Shown here: positions 54,366 to 62,089 of the stretch, piece by piece
Layout of the letters: each line of letters opens with the position of its first letter
Position numbering within the stretch: the stretch's first letter is position 1
Assembly (NCBI GenBank): GCA_903907995.1
Contig: CAIVQH010000041.1
Location: 186,001-250,000, forward strand
Direction: 5' to 3'
Source: an uncultured Verrucomicrobiota bacterium
GTDB taxonomy: Bacteria; Verrucomicrobiota; Verrucomicrobiia; Limisphaerales; UBA9464
DNA length: 64,000 nucleotides
Notes under the pieces: generated by a model
What the model saw: the letters and a program-made list of their open reading frames with translations, nothing else
Database searches by the model: none
What the model was told of the DNA's origin: nothing
Position numbers and translations under genes: made by a program

Positions 54366-55337
54366 TCACATCAGCTTGAGCTTCGGCAGGTCCTGCGAAT
54401 CCACGAGGCCGACTGGCTCACGCTTCGCGTTCACGACGATGAGATCGTCGATATTGCGCTCGTTGAAGATGCGGAGGGCCTCGACCGCCAACGCCTCGTC
54501 GCGGATGCAGATGGGCTTGGGCGTCATCACGTCTTTCAGCCGCCGCATGAGGATGTGTTCGTCGTTCGCCATGTGCCGGCGCAGGTCGCCATCGGTGAAC
54601 ACACCGGCCAGCTTGCCCCTGGCATCCACCACACTCACCGAGCCGGACTTGGCCCGGGTCATCACCAGCAGGGCCTCCTTCACCGTGAGCGTCTGGGCAG
54701 CCAGCGCATTGCGTTCGTCGCGGCGCATGATGTCGCCGACCTTCACCAGCATGGCCCGGCCGATGGCCCCGCTGGGATGGCGCTTGGCATAGTCCTTCAC
54801 CTTGAAACCACGGGCATCCATCACGGCCATCGCCAGCGCGTCGCCCATCACGAGCGTGGCGGTGGTGCTCGAGGTGGGGGCGAGATTAAAGGGGCAGGCC
54901 TCCTTCGGCACCCGGCAGTTCAGGATGACATCGGCGTGCTTGGCCAGGGTGGACTTCGGCGAGCCGGTGAGGACGATGATCTGGACGCTGAACCGCTTGA
55001 GGGCTGGCAACAGGTGGACAAGCTCGTCCGACTCACCCGAATAGCTCAGGGCCAGCACCAGGTCGCCCTCATTGACGATGCCGATGTCGCCGTGCAGGGC
55101 ATCAACCGAATTGAGCACCACCGCGGTGGACCCGGTGCTCGAGAGCGTTGCCGCGATCTTGCGGCCAATGTTGCCCGACTTGCCGATGCCGGCGACCACC
55201 AGCTTGTTGCGGCGGGCCAGCGTCTCGACGACAAGTTCGACGGCGCGCCCGAAGGAGGCATCGAGGCCGGCGCGCACGGATTTCAGCGCGGCCAGCTCGA
55301 TGGCGAAGACTTCACGGGCGCGGGCGAGGTGCGACAT
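54366..55337 (-). CDS. kdsD: Arabinose-5-phosphate isomerase (KdsD/KpsF)
   Basis: The 323-residue protein has an N-terminal SIS domain (about 35-175: VVAGIGKSGNIGRKIAATLS, STGSTAVVLNSVDALHGDIG, ALSYSGESDELVHLLPALKR) and two CBS domains (about 205-320, ending LIVVNAKREPVGLVDSQDLP). It interconverts ribulose-5-P and arabinose-5-P, the first step towards Kdo, implying lipopolysaccharide or capsule synthesis. It follows lysC by 66 nt on the same strand. Confidence 0.94.
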   Translation of the reverse strand: MSHLARAREVFAIELAALKSVRAGLDASFGRAVELVVETLARRNKLVVAGIGKSGNIGRKIAATLSSTGSTAVVLNSVDALHGDIGIVNEGDLVLALSYSGESDELVHLLPALKRFSVQIIVLTGSPKSTLAKHADVILNCRVPKEACPFNLAPTSSTTATLVMGDALAMAVMDARGFKVKDYAKRHPSGAIGRAMLVKVGDIMRRDERNALAAQTLTVKEALLVMTRAKSGSVSVVDARGKLAGVFTDGDLRRHMANDEHILMRRLKDVMTPKPICIRDEALAVEALRIFNERNIDDLIVVNAKREPVGLVDSQDLPKLKLM

Positions 55338-55403
55338 GCCGTGACGAATGCCGCATGCCGGCCCCCGAATGAAGCCCTAAATGCAGGCGGAGCGAGTCGT
55401 GAA

Positions 55404-56621
55404 CTACTCGATGAAGGCCTTATGCAGCGCCTTCATGGCCTGCTCACCCTGGGCCAGCGCGATCACGACGCTGATCTTGATCTCGCTGGTCGAGATCATG
55501 CCGATGTTCACGCCCTCGTGGGCAAGCACATCGAACATCTTCGCCGCAACCCCGCTGTGGCTGCGCATGCCGACGCCGACAATGGACAGCTTGCCGATCT
55601 GCTCGTCGGCGACGGCTTCCTTGAAGCCGACTTCGGCCTTCAACCCCTCAATCACCGTGCTGGCCTTGAGCAGGTCAGGCTTGTCCACGGTGAAGCTCAG
55701 ATCGGTGGCGCGCACGCCGCCGTCGTGGCTCACGTTCTGGACGATCATGTCCACATTGATCGCCGCGTCGCTGAGCGCGCGGAAGATGCGGGCGGCGCGG
55801 CCCGGCTGATCGGGCACGCTGAAGAGGGTGATCTTGGCCTGGTTCTTGTCGAGGGACACGCCGCGGACGACGACGTCCTCCATGCTGTTCGTTTCTTCTT
55901 TCACGATGGTGCCGGGATTGTCGTTAAGGCTGGAACGGACTTCGAAGATGACGTTGAACTTTTTGGCAAACTCGACCGAGCGGAGCTGCATGACCTTGGC
56001 GCCGCTGCCCGCGAGTTCGAGCATCTCGTCGTAGGCAATCTCGGAAAGCTTCTTCGCCCCGGAAACGAGGCGCGGATCGGCGGTATAGACGCCATCCACG
56101 TCGGTGTAAATCTGGCAGAGGTCGGCCTTGAGCGCGGCCGCCAACGCGATCGCAGTCAGGTCGCTGCCGCCCCGGCCCAAGGTGGTGATCTGCCCCTCGG
56201 AGGTCTGCCCCTGAAAGCCGGCGACAATGACGACATTGCCGGCATCCAGCAGGCTGTGGACCTGCTTGGGGGTGATGTTACGGATCTTGGCCTTGGTGTG
56301 GACGCCATCGGTAACGATGCCCGCCTGCGCGCCGGTCAGGGAAACCGCCTGAAGCCCGATGGCGTGCAACGCGATCGCCGCCAGCGCGATGGTCTGCTGC
56401 TCGCCCGTGGCCAGCAGCATGTCCATCTCCCGTTCGCTGGGCAGCGCGGTGATGTCCTTGGCGAGCTTGATCAAGCCGTCGGTCACGCCGCTCATGGCCG
56501 AAACCACGACGACCACCTGGTCCCCCTGGGCGCGATATTTCGCGACCCGACGGGCCACATTTTTGATGCGTTCCGGGTTGGCCACCGAGGTGCCCCCGAA
56601 CTTTTGGACGATTAGCGCCAT
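55404..56621 (-). CDS. lysC: Aspartate kinase
   Basis: The 405-residue enzyme begins MALIVQKFGGTSVANPERI, and the kinase domain continues with VVVSAMSGVTD, LLATGEQQTIALAAIAL, GRGGSDLTAIALAAAL and YTDVDGVYTADPR. Two ACT domains (about 265-405) give allosteric control. It phosphorylates aspartate, the entry to Lys/Thr/Met synthesis. The length and ACT layout match lysine/threonine-inhibited monofunctional enzymes. Confidence 0.96.
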   Translation of the reverse strand: MALIVQKFGGTSVANPERIKNVARRVAKYRAQGDQVVVVVSAMSGVTDGLIKLAKDITALPSEREMDMLLATGEQQTIALAAIALHAIGLQAVSLTGAQAGIVTDGVHTKAKIRNITPKQVHSLLDAGNVVIVAGFQGQTSEGQITTLGRGGSDLTAIALAAALKADLCQIYTDVDGVYTADPRLVSGAKKLSEIAYDEMLELAGSGAKVMQLRSVEFAKKFNVIFEVRSSLNDNPGTIVKEETNSMEDVVVRGVSLDKNQAKITLFSVPDQPGRAARIFRALSDAAINVDMIVQNVSHDGGVRATDLSFTVDKPDLLKASTVIEGLKAEVGFKEAVADEQIGKLSIVGVGMRSHSGVAAKMFDVLAHEGVNIGMISTSEIKISVVIALAQGEQAMKALHKAFIE

Positions 56622-56835
56622 TTCTTGAAGGGCGCGTTAATGGCTGAAGAGTCGGCGGCGAACAACAAAAAATCAGAAGCGGTTTGGCCGGTGGCAGTCA
56701 GAATCATGCTGGTTAATGACCCATTTCCCGGTGCGAGGGACCCGTTTCCGCGGGGTTGAAGACCTCCGAAAGAAAAGGTTGGCGCTGGCAGTGCCCTTTC
56801 CCATCTTGATCTTCGACAGGTCGTTACACACCGCC

Positions 56836-58575
56836 ATGCACGAATTCATCCGCGACATCGCCCTCTGCATCGGGACCGCCTGGTTGCTGGGTGTGGTGGC
56901 GCACTGGCTGCGGCAGCCCCCACTCCTGGCGTACCTGGTCGGCGGTTTTGTGCTGGGACCCTCCTGCCTGCGCTGGGTTCTCGACGCCGAGACCATCGGC
57001 ACGATCTCGGAACTGGGCCTCATTTTCCTGCTCTTCATGATCGGGCTGGAAATCGACCTGAAGAAGATCATTGCTGCGGGCCGCTCCATCACCGTCACCG
57101 CCCTCGTGCAGATCGGCGGCGGCTGTCTGCTCGGGGTGGGAATCTTTTTCCTGTGCGGCTTCGGTCTGGGCGGAGACAAGGGCTGGGATGCGCTCTATCT
57201 CGCCGTGGCGGCGGCGCTGAGCAGCACGGTCATCATCGTCAAGGTGCTGCATGACCAGCACGAGCTCGACACGCTCGCGGGCCGCGTAACGCTCGGTGTG
57301 CTGGTGCTGCAGGATCTCTTCGCGATCCTGTTTCTGGCCATCCAGCCCAGCCTCGACCAGTTGCAGGTATCGGTGCTGCTCCTGTCACTAGTGCGCGTCG
57401 CGGCCCTCGTCCTCACAACGCTGGCGGTCAGCCGCTACGTGCTGCCGCCGCTGTTTCGCCGGGTCGCGCGGCTGCCGGAACTGGTGCTGGTCGGGGCGCT
57501 GGCCTGGTGCTTTCTGGTCGGCGAACTGGCCGAACGGCTCCACCTGTCGCGGGAGATGGGCGCCCTCGTGGCCGGTGTCGCCTTGTCCACCTTCCCCTAC
57601 GCGCTGGATGTGACCGCCAAGGTCACCAGCCTGCGCGATTTCTTCGTCACCCTCTTCTTCGTCAGTCTGGGATTGAAGATTCCGCTGCCCACCTGGAGCG
57701 TGGTCGCGCTGGCGTTCAGCTTCGCGGTTTTCACCGTGGTCAGCCGCTTTGCCACCACGTTCACCCCGCTGTACCGGATGAATTCGGGCCTGCGCCTGAG
57801 CCTCTTGCCGGCGATCTACCTCGCGCAGGTTTCGGAATTCTCCCTCGTGGTGCTCGAGCTGGGTGTGAAATCGAAGCATGTGTCCGAACGCACCGCCGCC
57901 GCCGTACCGCTGGCATTTGTGGGGCTGGCGGTCCTCTCGACCTTCGGCATGACCCGCTCCGATTCGCTCGTCCGGCAGCTCATCCCCTGGCTGAAGCGGC
58001 GCGGGTTGCGTGATCTCGATGACGGCGCCACCCAGGTGATCAAGCGGCGCGAGATCGCCCAGGATTCCCATGCCGCCGCCAAGATTGTGCTGCTGGGATT
58101 CTTCCGCACCGCCAGCTCGTTGCTCGACGAACTCACCCGTCATGCGCCCGATCTGCTGGCCGAGGTGGCCGTCGTGGATTTCAACCCGGTGGTCCAGGCC
58201 GAGCTGCGACAGCGCGGCGTAAAGGCGATCTATGGCGACATCAGCCAGCGCGACACCCTGGCCCACGCCGGCATCAGCCACGCGGAAGTCATCGTCTGCA
58301 CGGTGTCCGACAGCATGCTCAAGGGCACGAGCAACGAGAAACTGGTCCGCCAGCTGCGCGAACTGAACCCCAAGGCCCGCATCATCGCCCCCGCCGAACT
58401 GCTGGCCGAAGTGCCCCTGCTCCGCGCCGCCGGAGCCGACTACGTGAGCCTCGCCCGGTTGAACGTCGCGGCCGACCTCTACGAGGCCATCCGGGCCGCC
58501 GAGGAGGGCCTGCTGCCCAACAAACAACGCGAGCTTGAAGCGTTGCTGCGGGAACGGCAGGAAGTGCTGCCGTGA
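56836..58575 (+). CDS. CPA2 cation:proton antiporter with RCK-like domain
   Basis: ATG 56836 (MHEFIRDIALCIGTAWLLGV) gives 579 residues. The first about 390 form 11-12 transmembrane helices of the KefB/CPA2 type (LAYLVGGFVLGPS, ELGLIFLLFMIGLEIDLKKI, SLGLKIPLPTWS). The C-terminal about 170 residues resemble a TrkA-N/RCK domain (IVLLGFFRTASSLLDELTRH, VAVVDFNPVV, GVKAIYGDISQRDTLAHAGI). The usual glycine-rich nucleotide loop is altered: GFFRTASS replaces G-x-G-x-x-G, so nucleotide gating may be lost. It exports cations (K+ or Na+) in exchange for protons. The stop overlaps the IMPase start by 4 nt. Confidence 0.9.
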   Translation: MHEFIRDIALCIGTAWLLGVVAHWLRQPPLLAYLVGGFVLGPSCLRWVLDAETIGTISELGLIFLLFMIGLEIDLKKIIAAGRSITVTALVQIGGGCLLGVGIFFLCGFGLGGDKGWDALYLAVAAALSSTVIIVKVLHDQHELDTLAGRVTLGVLVLQDLFAILFLAIQPSLDQLQVSVLLLSLVRVAALVLTTLAVSRYVLPPLFRRVARLPELVLVGALAWCFLVGELAERLHLSREMGALVAGVALSTFPYALDVTAKVTSLRDFFVTLFFVSLGLKIPLPTWSVVALAFSFAVFTVVSRFATTFTPLYRMNSGLRLSLLPAIYLAQVSEFSLVVLELGVKSKHVSERTAAAVPLAFVGLAVLSTFGMTRSDSLVRQLIPWLKRRGLRDLDDGATQVIKRREIAQDSHAAAKIVLLGFFRTASSLLDELTRHAPDLLAEVAVVDFNPVVQAELRQRGVKAIYGDISQRDTLAHAGISHAEVIVCTVSDSMLKGTSNEKLVRQLRELNPKARIIAPAELLAEVPLLRAAGADYVSLARLNVAADLYEAIRAAEEGLLPNKQRELEALLRERQEVLP

Positions 58576-59381
58576 CCAGTGCCACATTTCTCATGAAACC
58601 TGCCGAACTCCGCCGCGCCCTTGCCGCCGCCACTGAAGCTGCCGAGGCCTCCGGCGCGCTGATGCGCACGCATCTGCGCCGCACCAAGAAGGTCAACGAA
58701 GCCGTCCAGCACGACATCAAGCTCGACCTCGACGTCCGTTCCCAGCGCCTGATCACCCGCCTGCTGGCCGCCCGCTTCCCCGAGGTGCCGGTGCTGGGGG
58801 AGGAAGGCATCGACGAGGCCTCGGCCAACGTGCCGGCCCGCTGGGTCGTGGACCCGATTGACGGCACGGTGAACTACGCCTACGGCATCCCCCACGCCTG
58901 CGTGAGTATTGCCCTGCAGGTCCGCACGGCCGACGGCGGATTCCGCTCCGATGTCGGCGTGGTGCTCGACCCGTTTGTGGGCGAGCTTTGGACGGCGATT
59001 CGCGGCCAACACACGCGGCTGAACGGGCGGCGCATCCGGGTCAGCTCCCGGCGCAAGCTTGAGGAGTCCATCGTGTCACTCGGCTTCGCCAAGAGCGCCA
59101 GCAGCATCGACGCCTCCCTCGCCCGCTTCGCCAAGATGACCCATCGCGTGCGCAAGCTCCGCATCATGGGCTCGGCGGCGCTGGCCTTCGCGTACGTGGC
59201 CGATGGGCGCTTCGATGCCTATGTGGAAAGCGGCGTGCGGCTCTGGGATGTCGCCGCCGGCTCGCTGCTGGTGGAATGCGCCGGCGGCGTATCCGGCTGC
59301 ACCCCGCTCCCGGGCGACCATGTGGTGGCGGTAAATTGTCACAATGGCCTCCTTGGGGAGTCACTTGCCGCCGTCTCGTGA
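58572..59381 (+). CDS. Inositol-monophosphatase-family phosphatase
   Basis: The GTG start at 58572 overlaps the antiporter stop (GTGA); ATG 58593 is an alternative. The 269 residues include metal-site motifs GEEG (about 78), DPIDGTVNYAYGIP (about 96) and WDVAAGSLLVECAGG (about 222). These are the standard Mg-binding sites of IMPase/CysQ/FBPase-like enzymes. The substrate could be inositol phosphate, PAP or another sugar phosphate. The overlap indicates cotranscription with the antiporter. Confidence 0.9.
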   Translation: MTSATFLMKPAELRRALAAATEAAEASGALMRTHLRRTKKVNEAVQHDIKLDLDVRSQRLITRLLAARFPEVPVLGEEGIDEASANVPARWVVDPIDGTVNYAYGIPHACVSIALQVRTADGGFRSDVGVVLDPFVGELWTAIRGQHTRLNGRRIRVSSRRKLEESIVSLGFAKSASSIDASLARFAKMTHRVRKLRIMGSAALAFAYVADGRFDAYVESGVRLWDVAAGSLLVECAGGVSGCTPLPGDHVVAVNCHNGLLGESLAAVS

Positions 59382-59400
59382 TTCCGGCAGCTTCCGCCAC

Positions 59401-60267
59401 ATGAAACTGCTTCGGTTGGCGTTCCTCACACTCTGCCTGGCCGGCGCCCTGGGGCGGGCTGCTGCCCAATTGCCCGACGGCCTTTACGCCCGCTTCACCA
59501 CGACCAAGGGCGTCTTCACCGCCAAGCTCTATTACGACCAGACCCCGCGGACGGTCGCCGATTTCGTAGGCCTGGCCGAAGGTACGCAGCCCTTCATCGA
59601 CTTCGCGGCGGTCACGGTGACCAACCGGCACTTCTTCGACGGGCTGCTGTTCCACCGCGTCATCAAGGGCTTCGTGATCCAGACCGGCTCGCCCAACGGC
59701 ATCGGCACCGACGGCCCCGGCTACACCATCGCCAACGAGATCAAACCCACGCTCACCCATAGCAAGGCGGGGATGCTCGGCGCGGCACGGACCCAGCAGC
59801 AGGACACCTACGGGGCACAGTTTTACTTCACGCTTACCAACACGCCGGCGCTGGACGGCCAATATACCGTGTGGGGTGAAACGGTCGACGGATTGGATGT
59901 GGTGCTCGCGATCGGCGATGTCGCCACGGATGCCAATGACAAGCCGACCACGCCGGTCGTCCTGCAGAAGGTGGAGATTCTCCGGATCGGGGCTGCGGCC
60001 ATGGCGTTTGATCCCGCCAAGGTCACCCCGGCATTGCCCCAGGCGAAAAACAAGGAGGTCAACATCGTGGCCACCACGAACACGCTGAATTTCACCTGGC
60101 AGACCAACGCCAACGCGGGCTACCGCATTCTTTACAGCCCGGTGCTGACCAACTGGCCCGCGTTTGATTCCGACACCCAGCTCTTCCAGGACAACAAGAT
60201 CAACGGCGATGCGCTGCTCTCCGGCAATCCGCAGTATTTCTTCCGGCTGTTCGAGGTCCAGTTCTAG
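59401..60267 (+). CDS. Secreted cyclophilin-type peptidyl-prolyl isomerase
   Basis: ATG 59401 (MKLLRLAFLTLCLAGALGRA) gives 288 residues with a signal peptide. The cyclophilin domain (about 25-200) contains FHRVIKGFVIQTGSPNGIGT and GAQFYFTLTNTPALDGQYTVWGETVDG in two conserved stretches, keeping the catalytic Arg and the Gln/Phe pocket. About 70 extra residues at the C-terminus are not cyclophilin: they form the module GYRILYSPVLTNWPAF ... YFFRLFEVQF that also ends three other secreted proteins in this window. It follows the IMPase gene by 19 nt. Confidence 0.9.
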   Translation: MKLLRLAFLTLCLAGALGRAAAQLPDGLYARFTTTKGVFTAKLYYDQTPRTVADFVGLAEGTQPFIDFAAVTVTNRHFFDGLLFHRVIKGFVIQTGSPNGIGTDGPGYTIANEIKPTLTHSKAGMLGAARTQQQDTYGAQFYFTLTNTPALDGQYTVWGETVDGLDVVLAIGDVATDANDKPTTPVVLQKVEILRIGAAAMAFDPAKVTPALPQAKNKEVNIVATTNTLNFTWQTNANAGYRILYSPVLTNWPAFDSDTQLFQDNKINGDALLSGNPQYFFRLFEVQF

Positions 60268-60407
60268 GGCATCGGTTAGAACTTCGATTGGCTGAGAGAG
60301 GATTGGTCGCCAGGAAGCATCCGCCAATCCGGTGAGTTGACGGCGCAAGCCGCTATCCTCTCGTTAGCGGGAATTCCCTGATTTTCTTGTTTGAGCTGGC
60401 GTATTTC

Positions 60408-60459
60408 TTGGGCCATGATTGGCCCAATCAGATTAGATAAAAGGTAATTAGATAAAAGG
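60408..60459 (+). promoter_or_regulatory. Palindrome plus 13-bp direct repeat upstream of RNA element A
   Basis: TTGGGCCA-TGAT-TGGCCCAA (60408-60427) is a perfect 8-bp dyad. It is followed by ATTAGATAAAAGG twice (60432-60444 and 60447-60459), ending at the first base of RNA element A. The AT-rich direct repeat could hold the promoter and the dyad an operator; alternatively the dyad ends the PPIase transcript. Within the gap 60268-60669, nothing else but RNA element A and a 36-codon ORF (60575-60685) was noted. Confidence 0.4.
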
Positions 60460-60530
60460 CATTGTCGGCGCGCCCCATGCGCGGCCGTTTCTCCGGTCAG
60501 GCGCAAGGCCTGAAAGCAAGGGAAACAATG
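60460..60530 (+). ncRNA. Candidate structured RNA, copy A (upstream of PAS gene)
   Basis: P1 is CATTGT (60460-60465) with ACAATG (60525-60530). P2 is CGGCGCGC (60466-60473) with GCGCgGCCG (60479-60487), which has one bulged G and a 5-nt loop. P3 is CAGGC (60498-60502) with GCCTG (60508-60512). The single strands CTCCGG before P3 and AAAGCAAGGGAA after it are shared with copy B. A further imperfect hairpin follows (around 60550-60565). It matches no riboswitch consensus I know. A 36-codon ORF begins 44 nt after P1, the PAS gene 139 nt after it. Confidence 0.6.
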
Positions 60531-60669
60531 CAATCGTGACATGGATTCGGCCACATCCGATTCCGTTTCCAGTGATGAATACACTCCATTGCATGGGCAG
60601 GGCCGCTTTGACGGGCGATGCTCAGACAGGAATGATTCCCGGACGTTGCGTCAGGCCGGCCCTTGAAGC

Positions 60670-61161
60670 ATGCCTATGCCCCTGATTCGGCGATGCCTCA
60701 ATGAAATCCCTGCGTTGGTGGCCTATTGGGATGCCAACGAGCGATGTCATTTTGCCAACGAAGCCTATCTGGAATGGTTCGGTCGCGCGCCGGAAGCGAT
60801 GGAGGGAATGACGCTGGGTGAATTGCTCGGCCCAATCTACGACAAGAATCTCCCCTATATTCAGGGAGCGCTTCGGGGGGAGCGGCAGATTTTTCGCCGG
60901 GCCATCCCGATCCTCAGCGGCGAGATCCGCCAAAGTTTGGCGACCTATACCCCCCATATCGGCAGCGGTCGGGTGCTGGGATTCACGGTTCACGTGGCCG
61001 ACATTACCCCGGTCCTCCAACGGGAAAAGGAATTGGAGGCGGCATTGCTGGAGACCATCTCAGCTCTGGAAAGAACCAAGCGCAGCTTTCGTTCCAAAGA
61101 ACTGGGAGAGCTGCGCGCCCGGCTGCTGAAGATGTGCGGTGAGTCGGACAGGTCCGATTGA
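60670..61161 (+). CDS. Stand-alone PAS-domain protein
   Basis: The 163-residue soluble protein is a PAS fold of the PAS_4 type: IPALVAYWDANERCHFANEA, YLEWFGRAPEAMEGMTLGEL, and VLGFTVHVADITPVLQREKE. It is followed by a coiled coil (about 115-150: LEAALLETISALERTKRSFR). There is no kinase, GGDEF or MCP signalling output domain, so it probably works by binding a partner. ATG codons at 60670 and 60676 are both possible. It precedes cheW by 189 nt and has RNA element A in front, suggesting a shared role in chemotaxis or light/redox sensing. Confidence 0.75.
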   Translation: MPMPLIRRCLNEIPALVAYWDANERCHFANEAYLEWFGRAPEAMEGMTLGELLGPIYDKNLPYIQGALRGERQIFRRAIPILSGEIRQSLATYTPHIGSGRVLGFTVHVADITPVLQREKELEAALLETISALERTKRSFRSKELGELRARLLKMCGESDRSD

Positions 61162-61235
61162 CGCGCAGGCAGTCGTGAGATGGCGCGAAGCAGGCTAAAG
61201 TCCGTAACCGCGGTGCCGATAAGGGCGGAGCAGAA

Positions 61236-61308
61236 CATTGTCGGCGCGCCCTGTCAGCGCGGCCGTCCTCTCCGGGCAGGCACAGGCTTGTAAGCAAGGG
61301 AAACAATG
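61236..61308 (+). ncRNA. Candidate structured RNA, copy B (upstream of cheW)
   Basis: P1 is CATTGT (61236-61241) with ACAATG (61303-61308). P2 is CGGCGCGC (61242-61249) with GCGCgGCCG (61257-61265), with the same bulged G but a 7-nt loop. P3 is CAGGC (61277-61281) with GCTTG (61286-61290), so the pairing seen in copy A is kept through a G-U pair while the loop changes. CTCCGG and AAGCAAGGGAAACAATG are identical to copy A. A hairpin TCGCGG-CTT-CCGCGA follows at 61312-61326. The cheW ATG is 42 nt downstream. Confidence 0.6.
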
Positions 61309-61350
61309 GGATCGCGGCTTCCGCGACCATCGACCCAGTTGCTTGCAACC

Positions 61351-61950
61351 ATGAACAACCCGCCGTCCTGCCCGACCGCGCACTTGCCGGAGGCCACCCC
61401 TTCGGAAGTTTCCGCCCCGACGGCAGAACTCGCCAACCTCGCAGGAAATTATCTCCTCTTCCGGCTCGGTGACGAATCCTATGCCGCTTCGGTGCGGCAG
61501 CTCCATAAGATCATGCTTCCGTCCGCCCGGACGGCGGTTCCGGAACTGCCGCATCATGTACCGGGAATGATCAGTCTGCGGGGTACGCTCATCCCCACGA
61601 TCAGCCTGCGCAGGAGATTGGGCCTGGCCGAAGGGCCGACCACCAAAGACTCCTGCATCCTGGTGGTCCAACTCGAACTGATCAGCGGCTGGCTGACTCT
61701 GCTGGGCTTCATTGTGGACGAGGTGGAGGAGGTCGTGTCTCTCGCCGCCTCGGACATCGTGGAAACGCCTGATTTAGGCCCCCTGCTCGGCCTGACCCGG
61801 GTGAAGGGTGGCGTCACCACGCTCCTGGACCTCGGCAAAGTCGTGGGCGACGACCCCGCTGAACTGTTCCGGCCCATCCCGCCCGGCGGAGAATCGGAAA
61901 CGACCAGACCAGATCGCGTCAGCTCCCAGTCCCATCGCACAATTCCATGA
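61351..61950 (+). CDS. cheW: CheW-like chemotaxis coupling protein
   Basis: ATG 61351 (MNNPPSCPTAHLPEA) gives 199 residues. After a non-conserved leader of about 30 residues comes the CheW beta fold: YLLFRLGDESYAASVRQLHK, VPELPHHVPGMISLRGTLIP, TISLRRRLGL, LGFIVDEVEEVVSL and VKGGVTTLLDLGKVV. It would couple receptors to CheA. No cheA or cheY lies in the window. A receptor start codon overlaps its stop by 4 nt (ATGA), but that receptor gene is only a remnant. Confidence 0.88.
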   Translation: MNNPPSCPTAHLPEATPSEVSAPTAELANLAGNYLLFRLGDESYAASVRQLHKIMLPSARTAVPELPHHVPGMISLRGTLIPTISLRRRLGLAEGPTTKDSCILVVQLELISGWLTLLGFIVDEVEEVVSLAASDIVETPDLGPLLGLTRVKGGVTTLLDLGKVVGDDPAELFRPIPPGGESETTRPDRVSSQSHRTIP

Positions 61951-62038
61951 AAACTCTGACCACTGGAAAACGCATCACCTTCGGATTTGCCACCCGATGG
62001 CGGAGACGGCCATCGAGGAGTCGTTCAAAAACCTCTGA
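61947..62038 (+). pseudogene. Remnant of a methyl-accepting chemotaxis protein
   Basis: ATG 61947 overlaps the cheW stop and reads MKTLTTGKRITFGFAT, the characteristic cytoplasmic start of many Verrucomicrobia MCPs (K-x-W-T-I-G-K-R-I-x-x-G-F). It then loses similarity within 5 codons. In another frame 62000-62038 ends in AETAIEESFKNL and stop, which resembles an MCP C-terminal tail of the E-S-F-K-x-[FL] kind. The transmembrane, sensory and signalling domains between are missing, consistent with an internal deletion. Confidence 0.5.
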
Positions 62039-62089
62039 CGCAGAGCCACCTTCGCCAGCAGGCCCAGAAGCGCGCAGCCGCAAAGCCGT

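Noticed and set aside
54555-56615. 686-codon open frame on the plus strand
   Set aside because: It is antisense to the well-identified kdsD and lysC genes and has no family-like features.
60460-61308. Class I c-di-GMP (GEMM) riboswitch for the two RNA elements
   Set aside because: The GEMM core (tetraloop/receptor, CGCAAAGCC...GGCCUA) is absent. The shared AAGCAAGGGAAACAATG and three-way layout differ.
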